Shown here: one piece after another, positions 33,074 to 43,400 of the stretch
Position numbering within the stretch: position 1 is the first letter of the stretch
How the letters are laid out: every line of letters starts with the position of its first letter
Source of the DNA: QHVT01 sp036399015
Lineage (GTDB): Bacteria > Acidobacteriota > Thermoanaerobaculia > Gp7-AA8
Assembly (NCBI GenBank): GCA_036399015.1
Contig: DASWNW010000062.1
Span: 1 to 64,000 of the forward strand
Direction of reading: 5' to 3'
DNA: 64,000 nt
The notes under the pieces: generated by a model
What the model saw: the letters and a program-made list of their open reading frames with translations, nothing else
Told to the model about the DNA's origin: nothing
Database searches by the model: none
Program-made: the position numbers and the translations under genes

Positions 33074-33539
33074 GGCGATCGCCTTCCCCGAACACGGCAC
33101 GCACGGCGCGGCGCTCGAACGAATGGAAGGTGCGGACGATCACGCGCCGCTCGCGCCACGCCGCCTCCGCGATTACCTGCGGGAACACGTCGGTGAGCAT
33201 CACCGGCTCTCGCACGAGCCGCCAGAGCGCGTACACGATCCGGACCGCGCAGGCAGGCGTTGGCTCGATCCGCCCCATGCGGATGCGCAGCAGGTGTGCG
33301 CGTTCATACCCGCACTCCCGCGCGAGGTGCGCCGGCCGCACGCCCCGGCTCCGCAGGTACGATTCCAACAGCGTCGTCCGCGAGGGCCCAACGACGAGTT
33401 CCGCTGCCGCTGTCTCCGGCGACGGTGCGCCGGACGGCGGCAGCAAGGGCGCAGAGGCGCCGCGCGTAAGAAACGGGACCGTAGCGGTCAACGCCGCGAA
33501 GAGCTGTAGAACGCCGCGTCGTGTCACTTCGTCGTGCAT
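33066..33539 (-). CDS. XRE-type HTH protein with twin-arginine-like N-terminus
   Basis: Starting at the ATG at 33539, the 157 residues begin MHDEVTRRGVLQLFAALTATVPFL, a twin-arginine or anchor-like sequence. A flexible linker and a helix-turn-helix follow (about residues 54-110: LLESYLRSRGVRPAHLAREC GYERAHLLRIRMG RIEPTPA). An AAAGGAG lies 8 bases before this ATG. The frame also opens at 33614, overlapping the upstream stop. A DNA-binding domain behind an export or membrane signal suggests a membrane-tethered regulator. The adjacent peptidase-like pair could cleave it. Confidence 0.5.
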   Translation of the reverse strand: MHDEVTRRGVLQLFAALTATVPFLTRGASAPLLPPSGAPSPETAAAELVVGPSRTTLLESYLRSRGVRPAHLARECGYERAHLLRIRMGRIEPTPACAVRIVYALWRLVREPVMLTDVFPQVIAEAAWRERRVIVRTFHSFERRAVRAVFGEGDRRG

Positions 33540-33610
33540 GGTCTCGGACTCCTTTAGGTGTCTTGCAGCGTCAAAAAAAGGACTCACTTGTTCGTCACGC
33601 TTGCGCGGCA

Positions 33611-34300
33611 TCACTCCTCCCGATCCAGTTCAGGGATGCCGTCTTCGCCGAGATGCGGTCGCGGTTCGTGGCGTCGATGGCAGTCGGTGCAGACCTGGCG
33701 GCCCGGTACGTCGCTCACGCGCCCGCAGTACCAGCAGAAGGCGGTGAACCGGTCGTCTGCGCGCGGGATGAAGTACGGGTAATCGAGTGCTGCACGAAAC
33801 CCAGGAATCGCGAGTTCCAGCTCGTCGGCGTTCACGGCACTGGCAAGGTCGAGGAGATGCCGCTCGAGAACATCGCTCGCGTTCAGGGGCGCTCGGAACT
33901 GGCCGCGCTCCATCTCCGCGAGGTAGTGGAGGAGGCGGATCTGATAGACCGGCAGGAAGACCTCGATTTGTTGGACGCGATTGAGCAGCGGAACGACGGG
34001 CAGGCGATCGGTCGAGCCGAGTGCTCCGTTAATCATCCTCGGCGTCCACCGATCGAGCGCGAACCGGGCGACGTCGTCCCACGGAATGACGAGCCGTCCG
34101 CTGAATGTCTCCGTCGTGATGCCGCCGTTCGCGATCGCCGCGTCCACTTCGGCCTGCGCCGTGCGCGTCAGCCGCAGCACATCGGCGAATGAATAGAGCG
34201 GGACACGCTGGATGAACAGCTCGCGGATCAACGCGCGATCGCTGATGCCTCGCTTAGGAGTCTTGTTAGAGCGAGCGGCGGCCGGTCGGCGTCTTGGCAT
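33611..34300 (-). CDS. HTH and zinc-ribbon protein, first gene of cassette operon
   Basis: The 229-residue protein has a basic N-terminus, a winged-helix-like segment (about residues 35-85: LYSFADVLRLTRTAQAEVDAAI then GRLVIPWDDVARFALDRW) resembling excisionase/AlpA-type DNA-binding domains, a helical middle, and a C-terminal zinc ribbon (CWYCG... CTDCHRRH). It heads the minus-strand operon that runs to 30690. Context in a recombinase-bracketed cassette suggests a recombination directionality or control factor. Confidence 0.55.
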   Translation of the reverse strand: MPRRRPAAARSNKTPKRGISDRALIRELFIQRVPLYSFADVLRLTRTAQAEVDAAIANGGITTETFSGRLVIPWDDVARFALDRWTPRMINGALGSTDRLPVVPLLNRVQQIEVFLPVYQIRLLHYLAEMERGQFRAPLNASDVLERHLLDLASAVNADELELAIPGFRAALDYPYFIPRADDRFTAFCWYCGRVSDVPGRQVCTDCHRRHEPRPHLGEDGIPELDREE

Positions 34301-34452
34301 CGAGTGACTACCTCGCTTGGAAGGCGCACCGAATGGGCGCAGCTGTGTTTACACGTCGACGAAGCGGTCGCAGACTGAGAGGCGTCCTCCCCCAACAAGC
34401 GTCTTTGCGGAAAAGCGTTAGAGTCGCCGGCCGTGCGGAGAGACAGCGCGGA

Positions 34453-35058
34453 ATGGCGCGGAATCAGCGCGGAGATGAGGAGGCGATCAAGTACCTCGCG
34501 CGGGAAGAAGTCGAGCGCTTCTTCCGCAGGATTCCAGAGGCCAGGACGCGTGATCTCCTGCTCTTCGATCTCATCTACCGCCACGGCCTACGGCGCAGCG
34601 AAGCGGGATTGCTCGAGCTCGAAGATGTGCGGGACGGCAAGATCTGGATTGCGCGTCGAAAGCACGGCCTGTCAGGTGCCTATCCACTCCACCCGAGAAG
34701 CAAGGAGTTGCTGGCACGCTACCTCAAGGAACGACCTCAGGTCGATTCCGTGTATCTGCTTCGCAGCCGTAGGCATGGTGACGGGCCGCTGTCCGGCAGT
34801 GAGGTCAATCGGCTCTTCCATGCCTACGCAACGGCGGCGGATCTTCCCGCCGATCGTCGCCACGTCCATGTCCTTCGCCACTCCATCGGGGTGCACCTCG
34901 CCAACGCGAACTGGGACATCGCCGACGTTCAGGACTGGCTCGGCCACCGCGACATCTCATCCACGCTCATGTACTTCCGCATCACGAACAAGCGGCGCGA
35001 AGCCAAGTATCGCTCGGCTCTCCGCTCACCCGAGATCGCGCGGACGGACGGCGGTTGA
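34453..35058 (+). CDS. Second Xer-like tyrosine recombinase, catalytic domain only
   Basis: From the ATG at 34453 the 201 residues comprise only a tyrosine-recombinase catalytic domain (IKYLAREEVERFF on). Catalytic residues: Arg in HGLRRSE, Lys in RRKHG, His-x-x-Arg in HVLRHSIG, His in GHRDIS and Tyr in LMYFRI. It is close in length and sequence to the protein at 29575, including YRHGLRR and HVLRHSIGVHLA, but diverged elsewhere. The frame stays open to 34294, which would overlap the start of the divergent operon. Site B lies 18 bp after its stop. The pair and their sites define a 4.8-kb unit. Confidence 0.85.
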   Translation: MARNQRGDEEAIKYLAREEVERFFRRIPEARTRDLLLFDLIYRHGLRRSEAGLLELEDVRDGKIWIARRKHGLSGAYPLHPRSKELLARYLKERPQVDSVYLLRSRRHGDGPLSGSEVNRLFHAYATAADLPADRRHVHVLRHSIGVHLANANWDIADVQDWLGHRDISSTLMYFRITNKRREAKYRSALRSPEIARTDGG

Positions 35059-35075
35059 TCCCCGCGAACGCACGC

Positions 35076-35095
35076 TTTTCCGCATTTTCGTCAAT
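35076..35095 (+). other. Candidate recombination site B (dif-like)
   Basis: TTTTCCG, the 6-bp spacer CATTTT, then CGTCAAT, positions 35076-35095. It matches site A at 30286-30305 in both half-sites and in spacer length but not in spacer sequence. It is in direct orientation relative to A, so recombination between the two would excise 4,790 bp with the recombinase and the operon. Confidence 0.55.
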
Positions 35096-35374
35096 CTCGC
35101 GCGACGTCCAAGAAGGGATGTGTCGGCAGCGACGGTCCCCTTCTCCCTCGGCTGGCAATGCACATGACGGCGGCAGCGCAAGGAGGTGAGAGCGGCTGCC
35201 GGGAGCGGCGTGAAGTCGCCTGGACCCCAGCTCGTACCATGTGCCCGGAATCGGCACGGCCATTCGCTAGACCAACCTGCGAAGATGAAGCGTCTCCCGA
35301 GTAGATCAGAGCGGCCGGCGCGGCGCGACGAAAAGTAGATGGAGAGCCGCAGCGAGAGGTCTGACGTAAAGATC
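35096..35374. other. No gene recognised after site B
   Basis: The 279 bases between site B and the end of the PIN-like gene hold only short chance frames. No tRNA or clear terminator and no repeat was recognised. Confidence 0.5.
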
Positions 35375-36223
35375 TCACCTCAAGAGCCGCTCGCGGAACT
35401 CCCCGAACTTAAGAACCTCGCATCTGCTATCGCGATTCAACGCGCTGAGGAATCGGAGTCCACGAAACTGCCGCGCATCGCGAGTCACGAACACATCCGA
35501 GAACGCAAGGTACACACCCTGTTGAAGATCGACAGCGCTGGCATTCCGCCTCGAATGGCCGACCGTGCGCATAGAGCGTCGATGGAGTCCGTATGCGAAA
35601 GCGCCGAAGAAGAGCTTGAACGCCGGATGCGCGGCGAAGTGTTCGGTCGCCGCGCGAGACGGCAACTCACCAGTCTCGGCAAGATACATGGCGGCGAGTA
35701 ACTGTCGGTACTTCTCGCCGGGACGAAACATTAGGAAACGGATCAGACCGCTGGCACTACCGAAGTAGGGAGACGTTCGAGTCGTCCGGGCCGCTTGAGC
35801 TCTTTCTCGCAAACTCAACGCGATCGCGTCGAAGGCATTCTCCACGTTCGCGGTCCACTCGGCCGTGATGATACGCGACCGATCAGTCACCAACTCCGGG
35901 TTGCGCAGCGCCCGAATGGCGTCATCGTCCGCCGTCACCTCAATCGAGAAATGTAGGCGACCAGAGGCGTAGGCGCGCACTATTTCGCGAATGATCAGGT
36001 TCGGAAGCTGGAGCGGCACGGCGTCTGAGCCGAGTGTTCCAAGGAAACGCAATAGGTCCTGCCGACGTACAGGATCTGGCGTCTGGGCGATCTCATTCAC
36101 ATTGAAAGCGCTTGCCCGAACGACGGCCACAGATCGCAATATTTGAGCGAGCTGTTCCCGAGCAGGATCGTTCCAGAGAGCGTTTATCGCGCTGGTATCG
36201 AGACAGACGAACACGCTCTGCAT
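35375..36223 (-). CDS. PIN-like domain protein
   Basis: The 282-residue protein starts VFVCLDTSAIN, the first acidic strand of the PIN nuclease fold, and ends with SDVFVTRDARQFRGL, the last PIN acidic segment (DxxxxxxD). Between them lies about 150 residues of helical insertion. The two acidic motifs are those expected in PIN ribonucleases, but the distance between them is longer than in VapC toxins and no partner antitoxin gene is adjacent. It lies upstream of the restriction genes in the same direction, so a defence role is possible. Confidence 0.5.
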   Translation of the reverse strand: MQSVFVCLDTSAINALWNDPAREQLAQILRSVAVVRASAFNVNEIAQTPDPVRRQDLLRFLGTLGSDAVPLQLPNLIIREIVRAYASGRLHFSIEVTADDDAIRALRNPELVTDRSRIITAEWTANVENAFDAIALSLRERAQAARTTRTSPYFGSASGLIRFLMFRPGEKYRQLLAAMYLAETGELPSRAATEHFAAHPAFKLFFGAFAYGLHRRSMRTVGHSRRNASAVDLQQGVYLAFSDVFVTRDARQFRGLRFLSALNRDSRCEVLKFGEFRERLLR

Positions 36224-36347
36224 CGTACGGGATGTTGACGTGCAAGAGCGTACCCAGCAAGCAGGAAGGAAATGGGTCGCGCGATCTGGAGATCGATGCG
36301 GCTCTTTCCACGCCGGTCCAGCGCGCGTGGGTCGCGGGAGCTGCGAC

Positions 36348-37067
36348 CTAGTTCATGCTCAGCCAGATATGTACGAGTTCGATCGGGCCGGGCGACGTCG
36401 AAGTCGTTGGGTATTGCCACGACCGCGTGTGGCTAGAACGCACCAGACCTTCACCCTCGATAGCATCGGTAGCAGTGCTCGTGACGTGGTACACGGCGCT
36501 CTTGGCGCCCAGGAATGCGACTAGCTCCGAGAGCATCGGCGCGGTTCCGCGAATATAGCCAAGCATCAGCCCGTGCGTCATTGCCCAGGCATACTCACCT
36601 TTCACGAACCGCAGAATCCCGTCATTTCCGTAGCGGCTGAGTGGATGCGTTGCATCGACCAGCTTGCATTCGACGAAGAGGCCGTAATGCGTCCGATCAT
36701 GAACCTGCGGAATGCGACCCTGCAACGTGAAGCGAAGGTCAGGCCGCTTCTCAAGATGTGTTCCGTCATAGTTGAGGGTTTCGGGGCCGCGCTCGACTGT
36801 CTCGAAATAGTTCGACGTGAATCCAGGTACGGGCTCAGATTCGTCGTCAAGCATTGTGTTGAGCACCAACTGCAGGACTCCCGTGATTTGAGGCTCTGTT
36901 GCGACTTCGAGCACACCGGGGTCACATTGTGCCTGGACTCCGCGCCATGCGTGCCGGAGCGCGACGCGGACAACCTGCTGTGCGGCAGCAGGAAATGCCG
37001 GAAATGGGAGGGCGCCGCCGGGCGGGCCCGCAGCGAGGAACCCGGGGACCAAGCTACGCTGAGGCAT
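36348..37067 (-). CDS. Putative restriction endonuclease (PD-(D/E)xK-like)
   Basis: The 239-residue protein has a nuclease-like core: RPDLRFTLQGR followed 20 residues later by YGLFVECKLVD, giving the D and ExK residues of PD-(D/E)xK nucleases. The start is the ATG at 37067, which overlaps the end of the upstream methyltransferase gene by 14 bp. That coupling, plus the nuclease core, supports a restriction partner of the methyltransferase. Recognition specificity cannot be inferred. Confidence 0.6.
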   Translation of the reverse strand: MPQRSLVPGFLAAGPPGGALPFPAFPAAAQQVVRVALRHAWRGVQAQCDPGVLEVATEPQITGVLQLVLNTMLDDESEPVPGFTSNYFETVERGPETLNYDGTHLEKRPDLRFTLQGRIPQVHDRTHYGLFVECKLVDATHPLSRYGNDGILRFVKGEYAWAMTHGLMLGYIRGTAPMLSELVAFLGAKSAVYHVTSTATDAIEGEGLVRSSHTRSWQYPTTSTSPGPIELVHIWLSMN

Positions 37068-40032
37068 GCTGGCCGATCCTGCGTGACACTTCTTCATCGT
37101 GAAGCAACGACAATGCGAGGAGTCGAGCTCGCGTCGCGGTCCAGTACCGCCGCTGTGCCAAGATCCCGAGCAGCACTCCTTCATCGTGAGGACACGCGAT
37201 GATTTGAGATGCTGCTAGATCGTCTGCGGCGCGCACCCACGGCTGAGTATCTACATCCCCGTCCGTCGGTCCAACCGTCAACCAGATCCAGGGCACCACG
37301 CTGTCGCTCACCGCCCTACGGACTTCGACGTCGCGCCCGGCGAAAGGCTGAAGATCATGACTGAGGCGCCGCGAAAAGGCAGCTACCTCGTCAGCAGACG
37401 GGGGCAGTTGTGCGCGCCGCTGCGCAGCCGCGAATGGGGCCGCGACCGCGAGAGTATCCTTTATGACTTCGCGATCCCACTTATTGAGACCGTACATCTG
37501 CGCCATAAACGCGTTGACCGCATCCCAATCACCGCGGCCAGCCGTGATCGCCTCGGACAAACTGCGCACCTGATCCACCTGACCGGCTGAGAGCTCGCTC
37601 AAGCGCCGAATAGGCAACCGCTCGAGATCTTCCTTGTGTAGGACGTCGCGTTCTGTGCCGAACTTCGCGCTGGTCAGCAGAGCCACATAGATGGGAATAT
37701 CACTGTTCAGAATGACGAGAAGGTAATCCGCCAATAATCGGCCGTCACGATGACCGGCAGCACTGTACCCATAGAACGACCGGTTATATGCGACATCGCT
37801 CAAGACGAGCGCGGCGCGAGGCACCGTTCTTTGGGGGCTAGGCGCTTCGGGTATCACGACTACCGGCGCGCGATAGATCTCGCGCCGACGCGGATACAAT
37901 AGGGTTGGGCGATCAAACCGTGGGAGATTTTTCGTTCGAATGTTGTAGGAACGAAACTCCGCTTTTGTGAGGACTGGTAGCCCATGAAGAACCACTGCGC
38001 TCTGCTGGGCACGCGCTGAGCCGCCGATCTGAAATCCTTGTCCGCTCGTGAGTCCCAATTCGCGCCAGTACTCTTCGAGAGACACCGTTGACCGTGCGAG
38101 AATTTTGTCGACAACCGCGCGGTCTAAAGTGGTCCCGCGAAAGAGAAGCTTCAGCAGGTTAGGCGTTCGGATGGCATCGGCCTGAGACACTATGTGGGCA
38201 GCCGCCGCGTCGATACGGACCGTACCGCGCCGATTCAAGAGGTCATCACGGTCCGGAGACACGAAGTAGAATGCGTTGTCGGCCTTCGGGACCTCATTGA
38301 TACCGAATAGGAGCGCGAACGGCGCATCAACGTCGGGCCATACGTCGGTCTGCCGCAGCGCGGCACCGTTCAAGATGCCCGTGATGCGAACGGCTCGAAA
38401 TAGGTCTTCGCGAGCTTGGCGTCCGGCGGCCGTCTGTTTAAAGAGTAGGCGGCCATGAACGGCGAACGCTATGTGTCCGCCGGGCTTGGCCCATCGCAGC
38501 GACTGCCAAAGGAAGGCAACATCTGGAGCATCGTCGGGAATTGTGAGCTGCGTAGCTCGAGCTGCTCCGAGCCGTTCTTTTGCTATTTCGCGAATGTTCT
38601 TGAGAACTGCCGCGCGATAGAGATCTTTACGCTTCAGTACTGTCCACGGCGGGTTGCCGATGACGAGATCGTACGCGTGATCGTGTGGCAATGGCACGCC
38701 TGCACCCAGGCTTCCGAGCTCGTAGCCGTCGTCAGTCCCACTCCGAACATCAAACAGGACTGACCCACGGAGATTTTGAAAGCGCAGCTCCGTGATCGGA
38801 TGAGGATGAGGGTCGAGCTCGAGGGCAGTCAGATACAGGCTGAGTGCGGTCAGTCGAAGGGCTGCTTCATTGATCTCGAAGCCCGCGAGCTGCCGATTGA
38901 GTATCTGGCGAATCATTTTCGTCGTCGGTCGCTGACCACCGCTTCGCCAGCGAGCTTCGACCAGTCGCCGAAAGCCAGCCACGAGGAAAACCCCGCCACC
39001 GACCGCTGGATCCAGAACTTTCGCGGTGTGAGGGGTTGAAATCGCTGCGAACGCCTCCTCAACCATGTACTCGGCGATACCTCGCGGCGTGTAATAGACA
39101 CTGGTATCCTTCGCCGTCGCATAATGCCTTTGGCTGTGCCGCTCGTAGACTTGGCTGAGCAGGCCGGTAGGCACATGCGCGAAGTCGAGATCGCCCCAGT
39201 CGAGCCGTAACTGGCCGGAAGGCTCAGCGCGATGCATGATTAGCGTAAGCGCATTGCAGACGCGTTTACGCGCTGAGACTGCGAGACGCGGCATCCATGC
39301 TCCATTCTCGGGAGCCACTGCCTCCGTCAAGGGAAGGAGGTCTCCGTTAAATGTACGATCGAGCCAGCGAGACGTGGCGGCCAGGTTCTCAGTCGAAGCG
39401 AAACAGTCTTCAAATGTTTGAGCGGTCGCACACACATGGCCGACGTCAGCGGCGCCGATCACACGTCGATCGACGAGAAACCGTAAGAACAGCGCGCGTC
39501 CCGCGAGCGACAGGGCGTCGTCGGCGCTAAGACCGGCCTGCGTGATGGACGAAGTAGCTCCATCAAGGAGGCTGAACAGGAGATTATGAACGGCCGTAAC
39601 CTGCTCCGTCGTTTTAGGAGGACGCAGTGCGAGTTCCGGGATGACCGTCGCAGATCGCGGATCATCCGCTGCGACGGTGAAGACCACTTCCTCTGATGCC
39701 GGATCAAGCTCCACCGTCCGAACGGTCAGCCGGCCGGGCTCGATGATGCCGAGGAAGGCGCCGTCTGCCCGCAGCGCGAGTGCGCGCCGTAGCGGCGGAA
39801 GCCGAAGAGGTTGATCACCGCGAACGACGAAGAGGACAGGCCTGCCCCGAACTTCGACCACGGCGGAGGGCTTCGAATCGTCAGGAACGGTAGCCTGAAG
39901 GAGGTCAAGATACCGGATATGCTGCGGTCCCGGTTGCTTATCGAGGCGCACCACGCCGTCGCGCGGAGCGCCATATCGCTCTAAGAGAGCTGTGAGGTCT
40001 GATCGATCGGATTTCATCGGTCGATCCAGCAT
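37054..40032 (-). CDS. Eco57I-type DNA methyltransferase
   Basis: The 992-residue protein has the N6-adenine methyltransferase core of Eco57I/type IIG enzymes: YYTPRGIAEYMVEEAF leads into VLDPAVGGGVFLV (SAM-binding motif I), and YDLVIGNPPWTVLK is the catalytic NPPW. A target-recognition-like C-terminal half follows. The N-terminal 300 residues lack an obvious PD-(D/E)xK core, consistent with a nuclease supplied by the separate gene at 36348. It probably protects the host against that nuclease. It does not look like a BREX PglX, since no other BREX gene is near. Confidence 0.75.
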   Translation of the reverse strand: MLDRPMKSDRSDLTALLERYGAPRDGVVRLDKQPGPQHIRYLDLLQATVPDDSKPSAVVEVRGRPVLFVVRGDQPLRLPPLRRALALRADGAFLGIIEPGRLTVRTVELDPASEEVVFTVAADDPRSATVIPELALRPPKTTEQVTAVHNLLFSLLDGATSSITQAGLSADDALSLAGRALFLRFLVDRRVIGAADVGHVCATAQTFEDCFASTENLAATSRWLDRTFNGDLLPLTEAVAPENGAWMPRLAVSARKRVCNALTLIMHRAEPSGQLRLDWGDLDFAHVPTGLLSQVYERHSQRHYATAKDTSVYYTPRGIAEYMVEEAFAAISTPHTAKVLDPAVGGGVFLVAGFRRLVEARWRSGGQRPTTKMIRQILNRQLAGFEINEAALRLTALSLYLTALELDPHPHPITELRFQNLRGSVLFDVRSGTDDGYELGSLGAGVPLPHDHAYDLVIGNPPWTVLKRKDLYRAAVLKNIREIAKERLGAARATQLTIPDDAPDVAFLWQSLRWAKPGGHIAFAVHGRLLFKQTAAGRQAREDLFRAVRITGILNGAALRQTDVWPDVDAPFALLFGINEVPKADNAFYFVSPDRDDLLNRRGTVRIDAAAAHIVSQADAIRTPNLLKLLFRGTTLDRAVVDKILARSTVSLEEYWRELGLTSGQGFQIGGSARAQQSAVVLHGLPVLTKAEFRSYNIRTKNLPRFDRPTLLYPRRREIYRAPVVVIPEAPSPQRTVPRAALVLSDVAYNRSFYGYSAAGHRDGRLLADYLLVILNSDIPIYVALLTSAKFGTERDVLHKEDLERLPIRRLSELSAGQVDQVRSLSEAITAGRGDWDAVNAFMAQMYGLNKWDREVIKDTLAVAAPFAAAQRRAQLPPSADEVAAFSRRLSHDLQPFAGRDVEVRRAVSDSVVPWIWLTVGPTDGDVDTQPWVRAADDLAASQIIACPHDEGVLLGILAQRRYWTATRARLLALSLLHDEEVSRRIGQHASA

Positions 40033-40462
40033 GGCGACCCGAGCAATTGCCCGATGTTCACACGCCCCCCACGCCCCTTCGCGCCTAAGATATTGAGCGT
40101 TAGCATGTTAGCACAGGGTGCGGACAGGATTGCAGACTTGGCGCGAGCGAGCACACGTCTACCCACGGTGGAGATATCAGTGACGCTTTCTGCCTCTCCC
40201 GCCGAGAGGGAACGTGCGCCGAACTCATCGTAGGTCAGCGCGCCTTGCTACCACAAGTAGAACGCCGCCGCAGCCACCAGAACGCCCCGCCATCTTCCCG
40301 TCTTGGTGATCCACACGAAAGCCGACCTCCGCGGCCCTTGCGAGGCGATAACTTCTTTGCCGTGTGCCGGATAGCCCGTGGGGTGGATCCAGGCAAAGTG
40401 CTACGATTGGCGCCGGAACCCCTACCTTTCCTAGTCTCGTGCGCTTGAAGGAGAACCTGCGA
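40033..40462. other. Intergenic region between divergent restriction genes
   Basis: 430 bases separate the start of the methyltransferase (minus) from the type IIG gene (plus). GTTAGCA occurs twice as a short direct repeat near 40100. A small hairpin, CTCTC then CCGCC then GAGAG, lies near 40194. No gene is supported here. Promoters for both divergent genes must lie in it, but no strong -35/-10 pair was seen. Confidence 0.5.
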
Positions 40463-43400
40463 ATGCAGACATTCGGCTCGATCGACACCGCTAGAGCCGT
40501 GATAACCGAGCTGGTCGCGCGCTTCGACGTGAACCGCGACCGCTACGAGCTATCGTCGTACAACGAAGAAACCGCTCGGAACGAGTTCATTAATCCTTTC
40601 TTTGAGGCGCTGGGCTGGGACATTTCGAACCGCGTCGGGGCCGCCGAGCAGTACAAAGACGTCATTCACGAGGAAAGCATCAAGGTTGGCGAGCATGCGA
40701 AAGCGCCTGATTACACCTTTCGATTCGGAGGTGTCCGAAAGTTCTTCGTCGAGGCGAAGAAACCTGCCGTCGATCTAAAGGCGGACCCGGCGCCGGCCTA
40801 TCAACTGCGCCGATACGCTTGGAGTGCGAAGCTTCCTATCTCGGTCCTCACTGACTTCGCCGAATTCGCGATCTACGACACCCGCATTCGCCCCCGGGAA
40901 GGCGACAAGGCTTCCGTTGGGCGAATTCTCTACCTGCGGTATGACGAGCTGCTCTCCAAGCTCGACGACATCTGGAGCATCCTTTCGAAGGAGGCAGTTC
41001 TCAAGGGATCGTTTGATCGGTACATCGAGGATACACGTGGCAAGCGGGGCACGTCTCAAGTAGACGACGAGTTTCTGAAAGAGATCGAGGGCTGGCGTGA
41101 AGAGCTGGCGAAGAACTTCGCCGTTCGCAATACCCAGTTGACCGCGGATGAACTCAACTTCGCCGTGCAGGCGACAATTGACCGAATCATCTTCCTCCGC
41201 ATTGCCGAGGATCGAGGCGCTGAGGCGTACGGGCGCCTCCTCTCACTCACCAAAGGGCCGGGCATCTACCAGAAGCTTGTCGACTTATACCGAAAGGCTG
41301 ACACGCGGTACAACTCTGGGATCTTTGATTTCACCACCGACAGGCTGACGCCAAGCCTGACAATTGACGACAAGGTGCTGAAACCAATCCTATCAAACCT
41401 GTATTACCCGAACTCGCCATATGAGTTCTCGGTCCTGCCCGTAGAGATTCTCGGCAACGTCTATGAGCAATTCCTCGGGAAGGTTATTCGTCTGACGAAG
41501 GGTCACCGCGCTGTCATCGAAGAGAAACCCGAAGTTAAAAAAGCAGGCGGTGTGTACTACACGCCTTCGTACATTGTTGAGTACATAGTCGAGCAGACGC
41601 TCGGTCCGTTCATCGAAGGCAAAACGCCGAAGCAGATGGAGAAGCTCCGCATTCTTGACCCCGCCTGTGGCTCAGGTTCTTTTCTCCTTGTGGCGTATCA
41701 GCATCTCTTGGACGTCCACCTCGCGTGGTACAGTCAGCACCAACCCGAGAAGCATAAAAAGGAGGTGTTCTTTGGGCGTGGCGGCTGGCGCCTCACCACG
41801 GCGGAGAAACGACGCATCCTGCTGAACAGCATCTTCGGCGTCGACATCGATCGCCAAGCAGTAGAAGTCACGAAGCTCTCATTGCTCTTGACAGTACTGG
41901 AAGGCGAAAACAATGAGACGCTTACTCAGCAGTCGCTCTTCGGCGAGCGAGCGCTCCCTAGCCTCGAGCAGAATATTAAATGCGGCAATTCCTTAATCGG
42001 AAGTGACGCGCTTCGTGGCGGCCTTTTCCCGGACGCCGGCGAAATGAAGCGCGTGAATCCATTCGACTGGCATCGTGAGTTCGCAAAGATCCTCAAGGAC
42101 GGCGGGTTTCACGTGGTCATTGGGAACCCTCCCTACATTCGCATTCATAACCTCGTCGACTATTATCCACTGGAAGTGCGGCTCATTCAGCGCGACTACC
42201 GGACGGCCAGTGATGGTAAGGTCGACATTTACATACCTTTTGTCGAGCGAGCACTAAGCTTACTGCGTCCTGATGGTTCGCTGGGTTTCATCCTGCCAAA
42301 CAAATTCATGCAGGCCGAGTACGGGCTAAATTTGCGACGGTTGCTTCGCGAGAGGGCGGTACTCCGCGAGATCGTGGATTTTGGTACGGCCCAAGTTTTT
42401 GAACGCGCCACAACCTATACCTGCTTGCTTTTCTTGACCGGGATTCCTCAGAAAACACTGAGAGCTCGTTTCAATAAAACGTACAAGCGCGCTAGTGAGT
42501 TCCTCGAAAACGCACCGGATGAGGTGCGAAAGCAAAGCGAGTTCGGAGAGGAGGCTTGGATCACCGCTTCAACTCGAGAGACAGCTTTGCTGCGCCGTCT
42601 CGAGACTGTTCCTACTAGACTCGCGTCGATAGCAAAACTGTCGATCACGGGCGTTAAGACGGGGGCGAACGAAGTGTTTGTGTTCGATAGAGCCGAACCG
42701 CGCCGCGATGGTTTCGTTGATGTGTGGCCGGAGGGTTCTGCCAGTTCGGTCAGGATCGAGTCGGACCTCCTGAAGTCGTACCTGAAGGCGGAGTCCTTGA
42801 AGCGATATGAGGTTCTGCCAGGTGACAGGTGGTTGCTTTATCCCTACATCCAGCAGGGCGAAGATACTGTGCTGATTTCAGAGATCGAGATGAAGCGGAG
42901 GTATCCGAAGACGTGGCAGTACCTTTTAGGCCATCGTGAGCTTCTGGAAGGGCGCCAGAAAGGAAAGCTCGAAGGGCCATCCTGGTACGGACTGAGTTTC
43001 GCGTCGTCGCTCTCGATGTTCATGCCGTCCAAAATCGTCACCCCCACGCTTTCGCCGGTGAACGCCTTCGCGGTGGAGGATGGCGGAAAGTTCTTCCCCC
43101 AAGGAGCAGGAGGCGGATGTGGAATCGTCGTCGAAGATCCAGACCTTCGAGATTATCTGGTTTATATCCTGAACTCGCCGCTCCTGACGTTCTACTTCCA
43201 ACGTATCAGTTCGCCCTTTCAGGGCGACTGGTACGCATACGAGCCCAGGTATCTTGCGCGCCTGCCGATCATCATGCCGTCATCTCGCGACGTCATCGTG
43301 GAGCGGGCCGAGCGCGCACGCCGCATGATGGAGATGATCGCGCGTCGACGGAATACGAAGACGCCGCACGACCGCAATCGATTAGACCGTCAGATAGAGG

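Noticed and set aside
37054..40032. BREX system around the methyltransferase
   Set aside because: No PglZ, BrxC or BrxA-type gene is nearby; the overlapping nuclease gene points to a type II system.
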